A stretch of DNA of 64,000 nucleotides from Baylisascaris procyonis. Its lineage: Eukaryota > Nematoda > Chromadorea > Rhabditida > Ascarididae. Made by a program: the position numbers and the translations under genes. Every line of letters begins with the position of its first letter. The first letter of the stretch is position 1. Positions 36,801 to 51,148 of this stretch are shown here, piece after piece. Below the pieces are notes generated by a model. It did no database searches. It had not been told where the DNA came from and saw only the letters and a list, made by a program, of their open reading frames with translations. The stretch is taken from assembly GCA_037389465.1 (NCBI GenBank), contig JAZARR010000221.1, positions 3,822,501 to 3,886,500 on the forward strand, in the 5' to 3' direction.

Positions 36801-39800
36801 AAATAGCTGAGCAGCCATGTGTAATGCAGCCTACTCGTTAGATTTGATGACGATGAATTCATACGATGGCTAGTATGTGCCCATTCAGACAATCGTCAAT
36901 TCATAATTGCTGTGGTGAGAGCGTAATTGTATGTCTCAGAAATAGTATAGTGGTGCCGTCTTGCTTGAATTATGAGATCAACTTCCTTCCGTGTTTTTCA
37001 TCGAAGCTCACCACCACCAGTGCAACCTTCTTTGTTTATTTATTCTTCTTGAATAAAGCCGTTGTTGGTGACTTATAATTGCATAGCAGTTGAAAGCGTC
37101 AACAACTGGAGATTTGTTGAATTCATTTAAATTGCCGTTACCTTCTTGAGATATTGCTAGTGCAAGCGGTAATCGGCAGAAGGCTGTTGGTCCATTGATC
37201 TGGTATACTGAAGTTTTACCCCTCAGAGGACCTCATTTGCCTCTTAAGATATGCGAGAAAGTTTTTGTTCGGTTATTAAGAACAGTGTTTGTCTTTTTTT
37301 CTGCTCTCTGCATCTATAAAAAAGATTGGATGTGCTGATAATGTTGAGAAAAGCCTGTACATTGTATGAATGACATAGATGGGGAACTATGGTCTTTCCT
37401 TCCCCTCCCTTTCCCTTTACTAGCGCTTTTATGATACTGTGGTCATTTCCAGGATGCGATGTATATATTATCATGCTTATTTATTCAATTGCATAAGTTG
37501 GAAGGTGATTATTGTATAGCTGAAGGGGATTGTTGGCTGCATTTGTTGAAGAACTTGCTCTGCGGCAGGCGTTTCAAAAATAAATTTTCCTTGTTACACT
37601 ACATCCTCTGCACTTTCACTGTTAACACACACACCTCTTGGTTGTATCCATCTTCTCCTATTCTTTACGGTCAAATATATTCATTTCTCGATTACTTAAA
37701 TTGCACCAATTTTTACACCCTTTTATTCGAGCAATAAGAATGTCAGTTTATCGGGTTTATTGCTATGTTTGTGTGTGTTTGTGATACTGCTGCATTCAGG
37801 TCCACTTAAATAACGATTATCAGATTAATTCATTAGAAATTAATGGAGTTATTTGCTCGCTTATTTGTATGATTTCGCTTATTTGTATGATCGATGAATT
37901 TTGAAAGCGATCTATGCAAATTTTTCTGCCACGCAAAAACCAAAAGTATCGACTCTATTGACGTTCTTTGGCTTAAAAATTCTTTCCATCGTAATTTTGA
38001 TGAGTTTTATATTTCGAAGATTCAATGAAACTAGCACAATCGAGTTTTTCATACCAAAAACTATGTAATGTAATATTTTTGTTTTCGCCTAAGAAGCATT
38101 CTTTTTCGAACTTTATGCGAGCAACTTTTACACTTTTTCCGAGTTTTTTTTTTTTTTCTGCGATTGAGTGATTTATTGCTGACGAATGAACATCTTTTTG
38201 TTTTGTAATTTTTTGCACTTGTTCACTACGGCTTTCTTCTCAAAATAAGTGGGAAAGGAGGGAAGTGAGGAGCTGTGGAGGCGGGCGGAGGGGGAGAGAG
38301 GGAGATGAAGGGGGTTTTTTTGCAGTTTAGTGTACCAGTGCGGTTATTTTCTTTATTTTCTCATAAATAGTAAGAGAGTTTACTATTCTATTTTTTTATA
38401 CATTATATGGCTAACCGATAACAAATATCGCAACAACGGTCGCATAAAAATCGCTCTGTTGAGGTCAAGTTTGGTCTGAGAGGTCTACGCCATGTGTTAA
38501 TAATCGCTATAAAATTTCATCGGCATCCCATACTTTGCTTGTTGAGGATCCTGAACAGATAAATACACCCACAAATGCTTTGATTTACAGATATCTGGGG
38601 GCAGAAATAATATCTTAAAATGTGAAACCGAAAAGTTTCATAAGAAATGTCAACGAAATTGGTGGCAATGAAAATATGATACACTTCAAGGGGCTTTCAC
38701 TCGTTGCTCACTGTACATCGTTGGAAAGAACAACGCCTTGATTTACATAGATGAAGGGTATAGGAATATTTTTCTTGATAGGTAATAATTAGAAAGAAAT
38801 GAATTTTGAATTAGTTACTTGTTGCATTGGATGTATATTTTGCATTGAGTGAAATATTTCACTATAAATGTAAATGAATGAAATCAATGGAAAAATATTT
38901 GTTATTGGAGAACATGCTCATAAGAGGTACGGACAGGTGTGGAATATTTGATGACGAATAAGTCGAGATAATTTGTTTTCATTAACGGTGCCCCAAATAT
39001 AACCTGCTTCCTTCTTTCTGCTTCCTATTTATAGAATTAATGCGTATTATTTTGTATTTCATCACAGTGATAAAATAAGTAATGAAGTAATAGCACCATT
39101 TCAAAATTGCTCACTGAGCTGCTTTAAAGTGATATACCTCTATTTGTTGGCACATCTTTCAGATTGTTCTCTCTTTTTTTTGCGATAAGAGATTAGCATT
39201 CATGAGAGAATATGAATCATTCATTCCCTTTAGTTTTCGCGCAGTTCACTATATTTGTTATTATGCGAGATGCTATCGCAAAATCAATTTTCTCTATTAA
39301 TAGCTTTTATGCATATTATTTATCGTATTTTCTCATTTTATTCGTTAAAAACAAAGCAAATCCCTTATTCGATCTAATTTGTGATCCATCTGACTCAGAT
39401 CGACGTAAATAGACAAATACATGAGGTAAATATAGCAGGTTGTTATTTGTTAATGGCTACCATATGTCCTTTTCACTTTCCTCCTTCTGAATTGCATTGT
39501 TCGATAATAAGACCGATTAGCTCGATGATTTCTCTTTCTTCCTGAATACTTGATCGGAGAAGAATGTATTTGAGTTGAAACGAACCCACTTCAAAAAGGT
39601 GAATAATCTAATTTTATCAAAGTACACTATAACATTCCTTTCGGGGATTGTTCATCATCAAAGTTGTGTGTGGCTTACGTAATTTGCTCCGATTGTTAAA
39701 CATTTTTCATCTTCCGATTGATCACCTCATGTATTTTTCAATTTTTTCTTTCCCTACTTCTCTTCCTCCCTTGCAATCCCCAAGAGATTTGTTCGTTCGC

Positions 39801-40740
39801 TTCCTCTCCTTTCATAAAAAGCTTTGGCATTCGTAATGCGTTATTATTAGCCTCTCTGCCGACCATTCAGCGATGGTTTTTTCGAGTTCCATTCGTGTTT
39901 ATTCCTTATAATTGTTAATTGAAATGTGTCAAAATTTAAGTATCATAAAATCAGGCTGCAGTTCCTACCGCTATCTATGTCACACTTCTACCTTACTTTC
40001 GGTACAAAGCATAGGCGGAATTAAACGCTCTCTGACCTAGAGATCTCTCTAAAAAATCTCGGATTCTTTTCTCTAAATAAGCCTATCGTCACACTTTCTT
40101 CTTAAGAATATAGGCCTGTTCTTTAAATTCGAAGTTTCATATTATCAACGAATTATTGCACAATGGGCATTAATTACTAGTGGTTTCGATTTGACGTTTA
40201 TCGTTTTACTGCCTTTATGTGATTGCGGTAGATGCGAAGAAAACTCTCATCGATGCATACAACGAATCACTTTTCATTATATTTAAATGCGAAATCGATG
40301 ATGCCTCTAGAGGAATCTTCGTCCTCCGTATCGCTAACATCTTTAACGATACTTTTTTGATGCATGAAAATGTCGTGTCACTTGAAAACTCTTTTTTTGG
40401 ATTTGCTGGGGAGAGCAGGGGGGAATGCTGTGTTGGAAAATCATCGGATAACAAAAATAAAAATAAAGGCGAGGAGGTAACGATTCAATTGTATAGGATT
40501 GCTGCATTGTTCGGGTAGTTGAATGCATTATCGGTTTTCATGTCTTAGAAATGCTTTTCAAATATCTCTACTCATTAGTATATATGTAATCTGGCTGATA
40601 TGTTTTTGCGCATTACGTCTTAACAGTTCATAATTGAATCTAATTCACCAAATTCGCTGTAGTCATTTTGTTTTAATAAAGTGATTTTTGCTTCAAAAAC
40701 TCCGTTGATTGACGTCTTTTTTTTAAATAGAGATAAACAT

Positions 40741-40762
40741 GTGCACTTTTCAAAAAGTGCAC
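40741..40762. repeat. Perfect palindrome, 10-bp arms
   Basis: GTGCACTTTT, a CA spacer, then AAAAGTGCAC. The arms are perfectly complementary and the match does not extend outward. It could be a binding site for a dimeric factor or a small hairpin. Confidence 0.6.
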
Positions 40763-43700
40763 CTATTCATCTCCGTGTCTCTGTCTACGTTGATGGATCA
40801 TTAAGCTCATAATCTCTCAAGAGACGTTAGTTAATCCCTCTTTTTGTATTTAAACCTCTATAAACCAATAACTCCTTTATGGCTCAAGCGAATCTCTTCT
40901 TATCTCAGTTGCATTTTTTTCATTATTTAATTGAATGCTACTTTTTTTGTTTTGCTCTGAACTTAAGATTTCGCTTCTAATTTCTTGCAGATTGTTAATT
41001 TAACTTCAAACTTCGAAGAATTTTGTGCTGCAAAAATTTTTGATAAGAAATTTCTTAATCTCAATGTTCCCATCTTCTCGTTCTCCATCATTTCTTTAGC
41101 AAATCTTCGTGGACGCTATTGTTCTACTCATAGACAACGCCAGTTTATTTGATCTATGTGACGATGAATATGTGTTTTTCTTGTTCTTATAGAACAGAGA
41201 TGGTGATCTTCATAATAAAAGCAATCGTTGTTCGTCGCTTATAACGCGAGCGCAAAGTGTTTGTAGTTCTTATATATGCGTAGATACATTAACATTTAAT
41301 TAGCATAAATTAAATTTGCATATTTCAAATCATCGCAGAGCGATGCTTATATTTTCTCAATATTATTACAAGAGCAATTATTTTTTAATATTGATCTGGT
41401 CTTTCGTCCATGCTTATACACCTCCAAGTGTAAATATCTAAGCAAAGGTAATATCTATATAATATCGATAGATTTATGTGGTATTTAAGGCTATAAAATA
41501 ATCTATAAATTTGAATATTTTCTATCACAAGCTGAATGAGTGTTTAAAAAAAAAAATTTTTTTTTCACCAATTACCGATTCTACACTGTTTCAAGTATCG
41601 ATTTTGCATTCTCATTATAAAAACGAGCTTTTTTAGTGGTTATTGTGTTATCTCGAAAATTTCGGATTTGCAGTTGTGTCATTTAATTGAAAGAAATGAA
41701 AAATCTTGCATTAAGCTACAGAATATTTCCCTATAATATGATTTAAAATATTTGTTGACGAACATCAACAAATCCTCATTCAGCAATCCATCCTAACATT
41801 CCAACTCAAATTTAATTCAGAAGTTTCGTTTATCATTGTGACATCTAAAAATGAAATCATCGTACATTAGAATGACATTTAGTTTCCACTCTCTCAAGTA
41901 AGATATCTTTTGTGAGGTAAAACGCTTATTTAATCACGATTAATAGCGCTCTAAGGAGTAGAAATTGTCCGATTATATGAGACAAAGAGTAACGCATTCT
42001 GGCGGAAATTCCTTACTGAAAATTTCAAAATAGACAATTCGATAGCCGATTGACGACCGCTGCTTAGTTTAAAGTATCCTAAGAGTAGTGTTGTTTAGGT
42101 TAGCGAGAAGGAAACTGAACGATCTACTTTTCGAAGGCAGAGTAAATTCCGATGATGTAACACCACCAGAATATTCGCTTAGAGGTCTTTAATTGAGGGA
42201 TGCAATGGCTTCATCTGCGCTCAGAATTGATTGTTGTAAGACTTTCTAAGAGATTTGCTGCAATTTCGCAGTGATGAAGTTAAAGTTGTGGCTACAGCTA
42301 AGAGATTGCGCCCGTACAACGATTGATTATAGTCTAATAATTTTCCATGTTGTGGCGATATTCACGAGAAATGGCTTATTTTTAAAGTTGAACTTTACAC
42401 TTCTACCTGTGCAGGGCGTCTATATTTTCTCATTGGAGAAGGGGAATAGCTAAAGTGGTAGCACATCGAAGCGATGAGCTGTATGGTAAATTAGTTATCG
42501 TTTTTTTTTTTTTGAATTGCGAGCGGTTTCATTCAAAAAAGCGAGGATTATTGCAGTTTACATTGGGCAAAGTCGATGACGTTTCGCACATTTGTTAAGC
42601 TCCAACCGGAGCGCTTTGTCTCTCCTCATGTAAATGAACACTGTTTTCGCTATGAATTTCCCAGCTGTTGCTTCCATACGTAGCAATAACTTCCCTTTAC
42701 TGGGTTGTTGGCGATCAAATGGGTCTATACTTATGTAGATGAAATGCGGGGAGAAATGACGTGCTAGTTGCTGTGTGAAATTCATTCCTTCACTGTTCCT
42801 CTTCTATTCATCTAAATTTGAGCTACTTTTCCTTTTCTTGCTTGTTGGTAAATTTATATTTGCATCGGAATTAGTGCATCGACTGGCGGGTTCAAATACT
42901 TTTTAAAATTTTTGATCATTTTCTTCTCCGGTTCAGGTTTAGATCCTTCGATCTCTGTTGTATGATCGTAAATGACAAATCGCAGAATTATTTTGCAACT
43001 GCTGTTATCATTAATGAAGCAATCTTTTAACTTCCATTTTTGCAATTCTTTCTTCCCTCTATTACATATCCATTCTTATAGATTCCAATCTTAAAGTGCA
43101 CTTTCGGTTTATAAAAAAAGAAAAGAAGATGAATTCTCTACTGTCGTCTGCTTTATGCGAAAGTGCCACCATAGGGGGTTGGATTACAAATGAGTTGATG
43201 GTTGATTCATCGATATTTGGCATTGATAGAGCAGTGCTTTGTTGTTGTCACTTAAACGATGCACATACATCCGAGAAGATTGTGTAACGATAACGATCGA
43301 AGTAGATTCATCTTGGATAGCATGATCGAAGGGGTACTAGTAGTAGTGCCGATGTGATCGTATCTTCACAAGTCTACGAGAATCGCTCGCACCCCACTTG
43401 GTTGTCGATGCATTTCGATAAGGGCATTCTACGATACGCCCATCTCATCTACACCTACTATATTCTCACATCATTCATTCATCCGCTATTCCAATGCTCG
43501 CTTTATATATGCGATAGAATTGTTCTAATTTTATGATGGCTATATTATTCCTAAGTGGATTTCTTAATTTTACGATTCTTCAATATCAGAGAATGGCGGA
43601 AAATGCAATGGGAACGCAAATGCATCTGAAATTTCTCACCTTTATATCTAATGAATTGCATCCTTATAGGATATAGCAGTACTTAATTTATAGTTCTGTT

Positions 43701-46700
43701 AAGTCCGATTTTCTTGTTGGCATTTGAGATTATTTCACTTTGCAATGGAAATATAAGGTTAATATTTCAAACAACAGTATTGTTAGAATTGACGATTGAA
43801 AAGGAGGTGATGAGCTATAAATGTTTCATTTATTCTCTGCTTTTATATATATATATAAAAGTTATTTCTACAAACCAGTTGAAATTCTTAAGCTTATAGA
43901 TTGAAGGTTGTTTATTAGTCGGGTAGTAAATGTCGCTCATTCCATACATCATTCACCGCTTTATTTATTTTGACGTTCTGAAATAGGAAAACATACAAAA
44001 GTATTTAAGCATGAACAGCAAGAACGAGTAAAACCTTCGCAAACCTGTAATTTCGGTGAATTGATATTGTGGATATAAGAAGAATAAAATGAGTGGAGAA
44101 TCGCTTTTTGAATACGTTCAAAGTTTCGATAAGTTCTTTGGGGATTGATGAATAATATTGCAAGTTTATATAAATATCTTCCTAAAGTATGACTTTAGGT
44201 GGCGAATGTGAGAATATGAGCAAACCACTGAGATTGATGATGATTCTTTCTATTTGCACAGTTTTTTAGACAATCTTCGTGTTTGCATCTTTGAACACGA
44301 CAAAGAATGGGCGCTTTTTGTGTTGTTCCGGTTGAGATTTTCCATGAACGGTTGGTCAGTAGGTCGACTTAAAATTTCCATATTAGGTGGCACTAATATG
44401 GGTTTGATTGTAATGATTTACAAATACCACTTTAAAGCTATCTCTGTCATTAAAAAAATTGATTGCTTAAGAGATAGAACTGCTGTTCGGTAAACTAAAG
44501 TTGGGGAGTTCAGTTCTTATATTTGTCGTTCTACTCAAGGTCATTGCAAAAATAATGAAAAAAAAAAGGGAAAGGGATACTGCTCCTCTGTTTCTATCTC
44601 TACAATCATCTTTTTTTTTATCTTTTATGCGCGAAAACAAAGTGCAACACTTCTGTTAGGTTTCCGTCGCGTAATTTTGAGATCGAAATTCGCACCGCTC
44701 GCTGGTTTACCTATGTAATTTTCGTAAACAAACTCTGAAAAGTTGCATATAATAGTGCACCTGGATCGTCATCGCTTTTTTGCACAATATAGTTGAAGTG
44801 GGTTCCCATCCACGTTCTCATTGCTGGGATGTTCCCATTCAAGGCTTAAAATGCGCTTCCTAAGCAATCCAGTAATTAATAGCTATGAGTTTTATAATGT
44901 AGTTTTCTCTAGAGTTTTTCCATCAAACTGTAAGAATGATGGGAATTGAAGAAGCGGTCTCTAAAGGGTTTTAAAATGATTCATTGAGTGCAATATTTTG
45001 GCACTAGAGAGGCGAACGCAGTCGGCGATGATCGCCTTGACCGCGTAAGTGGCCTTTTGCGTTACCGATGCAACATTCGGTTCGTGCAATTGCTATTGAT
45101 GCGGCAAGTTTTGAATTTCACTAATTTTTGTTTATTTCATTAAATTTCTTAATTATATAAGTTCTTCCGAATAGAAGAATCTTGTTCGAATCACCAAATC
45201 GTTATTTTAGCTGGAATTTTATTACAAAGTTCGCAAGAAATTTTTTATTTTATTTTACTTCATTCGTATGGAAATGTTCGGTATAAATTCTATTTTGAAT
45301 GGCAATATTGGAACCATATTGTTTTGTTCCTTATATTGAAAATAATCAACTCCATTCTGTCAATAATCAAACAATTTCATTCCTTTATATTTTGAGACTA
45401 ATTAATTTCGTTCTTAGCGACCGTTAATATTCGTTCAGAAGAAGAGCGCTGTCTTTTCTTTGCTGAATATCAATTGTCGATGTTATTTGCATTTGATTAT
45501 AGCGGCATCTAGCTTGCAAGAAGTGCAATCTTCATGCACATTTTCTCACTTCAAATCATTTCGCAATTCTTTTTCAACGTTGAATTTGGGATTTGGCATT
45601 GTCACTCCTATGTGAACCATTGTCTCATCTCTGTTTCTTCATATATTCCCCTTTGTTCTCCCTTGTTAAAGTTTGCTGTTTTATATGGGCAAAGACGGGA
45701 AGAGGGGAGGGGAAGGGGCGGGTGGAATAGAGGAGATGAGCTTTGCTTCATATTAGAAGCGTTTGCCAAGAGAGTGTGTTTTGATTTGCGCTTTTCACTT
45801 GAAGTCTGAATTTCTGTGTTATGTAGTTAACCAACAATTGCAATTGCTTTGCGTTACCTCGAAAATACTTCTTTACCTTCACATGGTTTTGCTGTTTTTC
45901 ACTTTATCTGTAGTTTCATGTTTATTTCGTGATGCTGATACCGACACAATTCTACCTATATATTTTTCTGTCAGTTCAACTTGTTGGCAATTTTGTGAGG
46001 TTCGGTCTGTTTTTTCGAACTTTGCAAAACGCGCAGTTTACTTTTGGAATATTGAGGTTTTCATTCTTATTTAATGAGAGGTCTTAAAACCTTTTCAAGT
46101 CATTACTCACTCCCGCTTTGTTTCTCAGTTATATGAGATTAGTATCTTTTTTTATTGTTTTACGGCGATTATTCTACAGTATGCTTGTTATATATCTTTA
46201 TGTGTCGCAATAGTTTTTGATGTGAAATTTGTGTAGAACAAGTTGGCTATATTTAAGCTATGAATTGCTAGACGCCATTTTGCTTCTTTATTTGCAATGG
46301 TGCATAGAGATAGGTATTACAGTCGATAGCCTTATGAATCACTCAGCGGTGCTATTGGCTATTTAACGCATATTTTAGACGATTTGGAGGGATATGGCCA
46401 TATTTTCGTCATAAATTCGATCCAGTTGGTCCTAGAATTGTGCTCATAATGCCCGTTTGCTGTTGGCATAAGGCAATTTAAAAAATTCATCTCTTTTGTT
46501 TCTTTCATATGATTTGTCTAACCACATAGGATCAAGTCAAATAATCGAATTTCTTGCACGATAAGAGACGTTTCAAGTTTCATTTCCAGTCAGTCGCCTG
46601 TTAGAATATTCAGTCAACGTTATACTTGAGGATTTTATAGAAGAATGTTATCAGCGCTGAAGTTTTTAGGATAACCTGAAAATGTGGAACTCTCATATGG

Positions 46701-49700
46701 TCGCCGTCGTATTTCATTTCTTTCAGACATTGATTCCGCTGCATTCTGACTGCAAAATGATAGCCCGCTAATATTCATGCCTAACTCTCATCGATTCTCA
46801 TCATGCCACATTTTTTTCTAGCATTTCCTCGTTGCGCTATTTTGCTTCGGGATTATCGGAATATATTTTCTCTCACGGGTTTTCAGATTCGTATCGTTTT
46901 CGTCAATAATCAATATTGACTAGAAACAATATTCCGTTCAAAAATATTGCGATATGCTCGGAGAAATTCTCTTCAAAATATTCCATTATAAAGATTCAGT
47001 ATTTGAAACATAAATTTGTATTTTTACTTCCTGCTAATCGAATGACGAATGGAAATATGCTCAAGAAAAGTGATTGAAAAACTAAGTGGAGCATACTTGA
47101 GTAGAAATGTTTTGCAGAATTATGTCTATAAATCAATATTGCACTTTACTCGGCTATTAAAAAAGGCTGAAATATTAAAAAGCAAACAATTTAGATGTTA
47201 TATCTTCACTTTACAATAAAATCGATTTTGAAGTTACATTTGTATTCTGATTCTAAACTTTGGGGCTGCAAATTTTTTTTTGGCGATCGATAATAGATAC
47301 TCCCAATACTCGCCGTTTGTCGTTTTCTTGTTTCTGTTAGAATTACTCTTCAAATATTTTACAATATTTTTTCCATTTCTTTTTGCAACATCGGTTTGAT
47401 AGTTGCAGAATGTGAAATTTTCTCTCCTTCTAATATATCTACATCTTACGATTCTTTGCTAAAAGCGCATTATAGCAACGTCATGTTGCTTGTATGTTTG
47501 TGTCTGTATGTCTCTTTATCTGACAGCTCTTTCTTTAAATTTATAAACCAAGACGCTATGACAATAAAGCATAGCGACTATACTATGCAGCATAGGGCGG
47601 AATAAAGATGCCTATTTCACTTCGATTGCTCATCTTTCGCATTGGTTGTAGGCTTTTAATGCTGTGAAATTTGCGTGCGAAAATTTTTGTGCACCCAATT
47701 GATTGCGCTCTAAACAACGTTTTAAGCGGCACATTTGTACTAGCGGTCACAATTCAAACTAGATTTATCTTATAAGACGTTAACTTTTTGTTTGTTTTGA
47801 GAGTATTTGTGTAGTGGTCCATCTTGTGGAAAGCACAAATTGTGTCGATCTCAGGTGGGATAACTCATTCATTTTTTTCATCTATTTATCACTGAAAAAT
47901 AGAGTCTCAAAACGGAATTAGTCTATAGATTATGAGAAGTTGAAATTGACATATTTCGAGGCATCAAAGAATTGAAAAATCGCTCTCATTGATAACAAAT
48001 GTGCCCACTCAAAAACGATTTGTAGTGAGTGGAAAGCCTATAATTGATAATGAGTTATCGAAGTGTATAAGCATTATATAATGTTTTTTGCAGTGTTTAC
48101 TCATTGCTTGTTGATTGTAGGTTCGCACAATGCAGCGTCATATATTAGTTATTTAAGAGTGATATTGCATTATCGGTTTATTTTCATCGTCGTTTCCACC
48201 GTTTTGCACGTTAATATAACAGCCACTTTGATTGCATCTTCAGATTTCATAACTTCTTTGCTAAACGATTTCCTCATGTTGCATTCACTAATATTTTTAC
48301 TGAGAAAGTCTTCTATGGCGTATTAGCACTGGAGTAGCAATCGTTCATTAATGGGATTTTTTTTTTGAAATTTGAAAATACTTTTCACTCGAAATTAATG
48401 CTTTTTTTTTATAGCTTTTATAAACTAACGTTCATGAATTTCCTTTAATTTTTTCTACTTTTTTATTTAAGAAGTAGTTTTTTTCCTGAAAATTGTGGAT
48501 ACACTTAACAAAAATGTATAAAATTTTTCCTTTTTTTTTAATGAAAAGGAAGGAAGGGTTCCATGTAAAGGAAAGGAAAAGAATTCGTAAAGTATGAAGG
48601 TTTTCCCACAAGCAGACTAATTGGAGTTATATGATATATGTTTTTGCGTCTTCAGATTGAATCGTGTGAAATATGCCTTATATAGATTTATAAGAGGCCA
48701 TGATATTTGATTTTGTTTGCTTTCTGCTGTAAAGGTAATCATTATTCCTGTTTTTTCTCGGGGGTCATAATATTGCTCTATTTTCGATTTAAACGACTAT
48801 GATATTGGCCAATCGCCCGTCGAATCGGCGTTTCGCAAATGCTTGAGCAGTTGTTCTTTACCTCATCATCAGGCGGGAACCATCTAGTTTTTGTTTTTAA
48901 CAACTGTTCTAAAGCTTGTTTATTGAACCTGGAAACATCCTTCCTCTTATTAAACTTACCTTCACTTTTTATCTTCGGCTTCACTTCGGGTATTTTAAGG
49001 TTTCGAGTTCATAGAGGCATTTGATGTTATACTATGCACTAAAAATGTAAGCAGGAGTGTGTGGAGATGAAGCTGAGCGAGGTGCTAGTGGTGGCTGGAG
49101 TTGGTTTTTTTTAAGTTGGTTTTTTAGAGACGTTTCAGACGTCCATCTGTTCATTGGCCAGTGGCAGCTTAGTGTAAATTATTGAAAGATGCTTTTTGTT
49201 ACAGTAGTTATACACTAAGTTTATTTTATTGTTTTTGCCAAAGTTCTACGCCTTTCTCCCTTTTGCAAATCGACGAGGGTCTTGGTGGAATTTTATTAGC
49301 CGTTGGATACAGCATATAATATAATCACTTTTTTAATATTATTACCGTGGATTTTCGTTCATTCATCCAACTCATATTTCTAAACATTTATGTTTCATAT
49401 TCTGATTTCGCTGTGATGCTGTTGTCTTGAGTTAGTAAGTAATGAGAAATGAGCAGAAGGTGGAAGGGAAAAAAGATTGAAGGAAGTACGTCTTCATTGA
49501 TATGGATCATCTAGCAAAGCAATATTTTTTTCTGCTGAAGTCTGAAATTTAAATGACAGGGTTAATAAGCGTTTAGGTACTGTATCGGAAAGAAACATAG
49601 TTCATAGTTCGTTTTGTAAGCTCAACTGAGTGTCTGCTGACTGTTGAGGTAGGCTCAATTAGGCGGAGAGCTTAAATGATATTTCATATTGCTTTTTTTG

Positions 49701-50308
49701 TGATCGTACATGAATGTTGATTTAAAAAAATTGCTGTCGTGATTAGCGATACGTGGAAATGTTAAAGAGTTATTATCAAAACATACCTTTGTATCAATTC
49801 AAATTTTCGAGCCTGAAACCTTCTTTTGCATCAATCGACTACGTTTACTGACATTAAATTCATCGATTGTCGGTTATTTATAAGATGACTAATATTGCCT
49901 CTTTGTGGGAAAGAATTGTTGAGTTGGGGAAATGGGATGAGCTGAGAAACATAGAGAATAGAACTTGTATATTGCACCTGTGCCATCCCCGATGATTTAG
50001 CTATGAAATCGATTGCTCTTTATCGCTGTGTTTCTATTGCATTCTTGTAATATTTTTGACCACAAATTCAATCGCTTAGTTTTATTTATCGCGTGTATGC
50101 AGTTTATCAGTGTTTTTTTCTGGTTCTTTACGTTGAATTCCTTACTTAGGAAATTTTTATTTGGTAGCTGATAGTTGAGTAATAATGATAAGCCGGGATC
50201 CTTTTGAACATTCCATTTATTGTCTTTTTACGATAATAATTCACCGAGTAGTTGACCAAGTTAATAAATGAGGTCGAGAGTTGTTATAATAAAATGCTAT
50301 TTGGATCA

Positions 50309-50309
50309 T

Positions 50310-50366
<57 letters not shown>
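50309..50366. repeat. Compound (AT)n(AG)n microsatellite
   Basis: About 11 AT units are followed directly by about 18 AG units, then by GGGAG-rich purine sequence to about 50408. Confidence 0.9.
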
Positions 50367-50372
<6 letters not shown>

Positions 50373-50988
50373 AGAGAAGGGAGGGAGGGGGAAAAAAGAG
50401 AGAGAAGGAGAAACTGAGTTGTGTAAAATTCGACCGATGGAAATGAAAGGCTTTTTATGTGCCACAATAAGCTTTAAAATAGTTTTTAGCAGAGATTGTC
50501 GGTGGCAACTTCCTGCAGTTCCATTGTTGCGATTAGCTACTGTATTATGCTGTCTGTGATCTCCAAGATCCTTTCCTTCTCAGTGTCACTCACTCCCTCT
50601 TCCATTATCTTTTATTTGTCCTTTATTACTCTTAATTCAGATGAGATACCACCATTAAGCATATAAAACATAAACAACTGAGTTGGGATTGAATATGATA
50701 TATAATTTATAAGCTTAATTGTATTATTATGTAAATGTGTATTGAGTGTTTTGGTTGAAGAGACATCCTGACCACTCATTGTGCTCGCAATGTCGAAGCA
50801 CAGTGGTGATTTTCTAAACTCTTAACGGTGATTCTCCAATCACATTCTCTATTCGTTCTGCAGTTCGCTGAGAAATCAGCATCCATTCATCACGTTGAAG
50901 TCGATAGGGAGCATTTGAATATGTGATTCAGTTTATGCTGGCTAATACACCGAAATGTTTTCGTTGGGATGTTTCAATTTGGTTTTAG

Positions 50989-51148
50989 GGCTGTACAAAG
51001 TTCGTCAACGTTCGAATCGAGTACCTGCTTAACGGGAGCGGCAAGTGTGAGTCGAACTTATCAAAAGAACGCATTCGGCGTTCATCATCAACCAACAACG
51101 CATCGCATTCAACGATTTATCACTTTCTTCTCCTCTAATGATCATCAA
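50989..51148 (+). CDS. Exon G
   Basis: Acceptor TTTGGTTTTAG|G and donor CATCAA|GTAACT. One split base (completing Thr with exon F), 53 codons, phase-0 end. The peptide starts AVQSSSTFESSTCLTGAASV and later has TYQKNAFGVHHQPTTHRIQR. It is polar and Ser/Thr/His-rich, with no domain recognised. It opens the exon-dense part of the gene, only 804 bp before exon H. Joining in phase both to exon F and to exon H, which carries the start of the PH domain, ties the low-complexity part to the PH part of the protein. Confidence 0.7.

Larger units (their letters stand above)
33810..50988. other. Intron F (17.2 kb)
   Basis: The largest intron. It contains a G-rich tract at about 38255-38310, a 300-base interval open on both strands (40219-40518), a perfect 10-bp-arm palindrome (40741-40762), a possible 42-bp phase-2/2 micro-exon at 42272-42313, a G-rich tract at about 45700-45725, a minus-strand exon-like block at 48862-48928, and an AT/AG microsatellite (50309-50366). 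A + frame at 34976-35173 and a minus frame at 42558-42785 look coding by eye but lack convincing splice sites. No protein family is recognised. Confidence 0.5.

Noticed and set aside
42558..42785. Minus-strand 75-codon frame rich in Arg/Lys
   Set aside because: Coding-like by eye but no start context, splice sites or family match.
44262..44360. Block after TTTGCACAG reading FLDNLRVCIFEHDKEWAL
   Set aside because: Starts in the right phase after exon F, but its best donor (GTAGGT) leaves phase 0, incompatible with exon G.
47413..47491. Block after GATAGTTGCAG reading ECEIFSPSNISTSYDSLLK
   Set aside because: Two-base start and phase-0 end do not fit between exons F and G, and the donors are weak.
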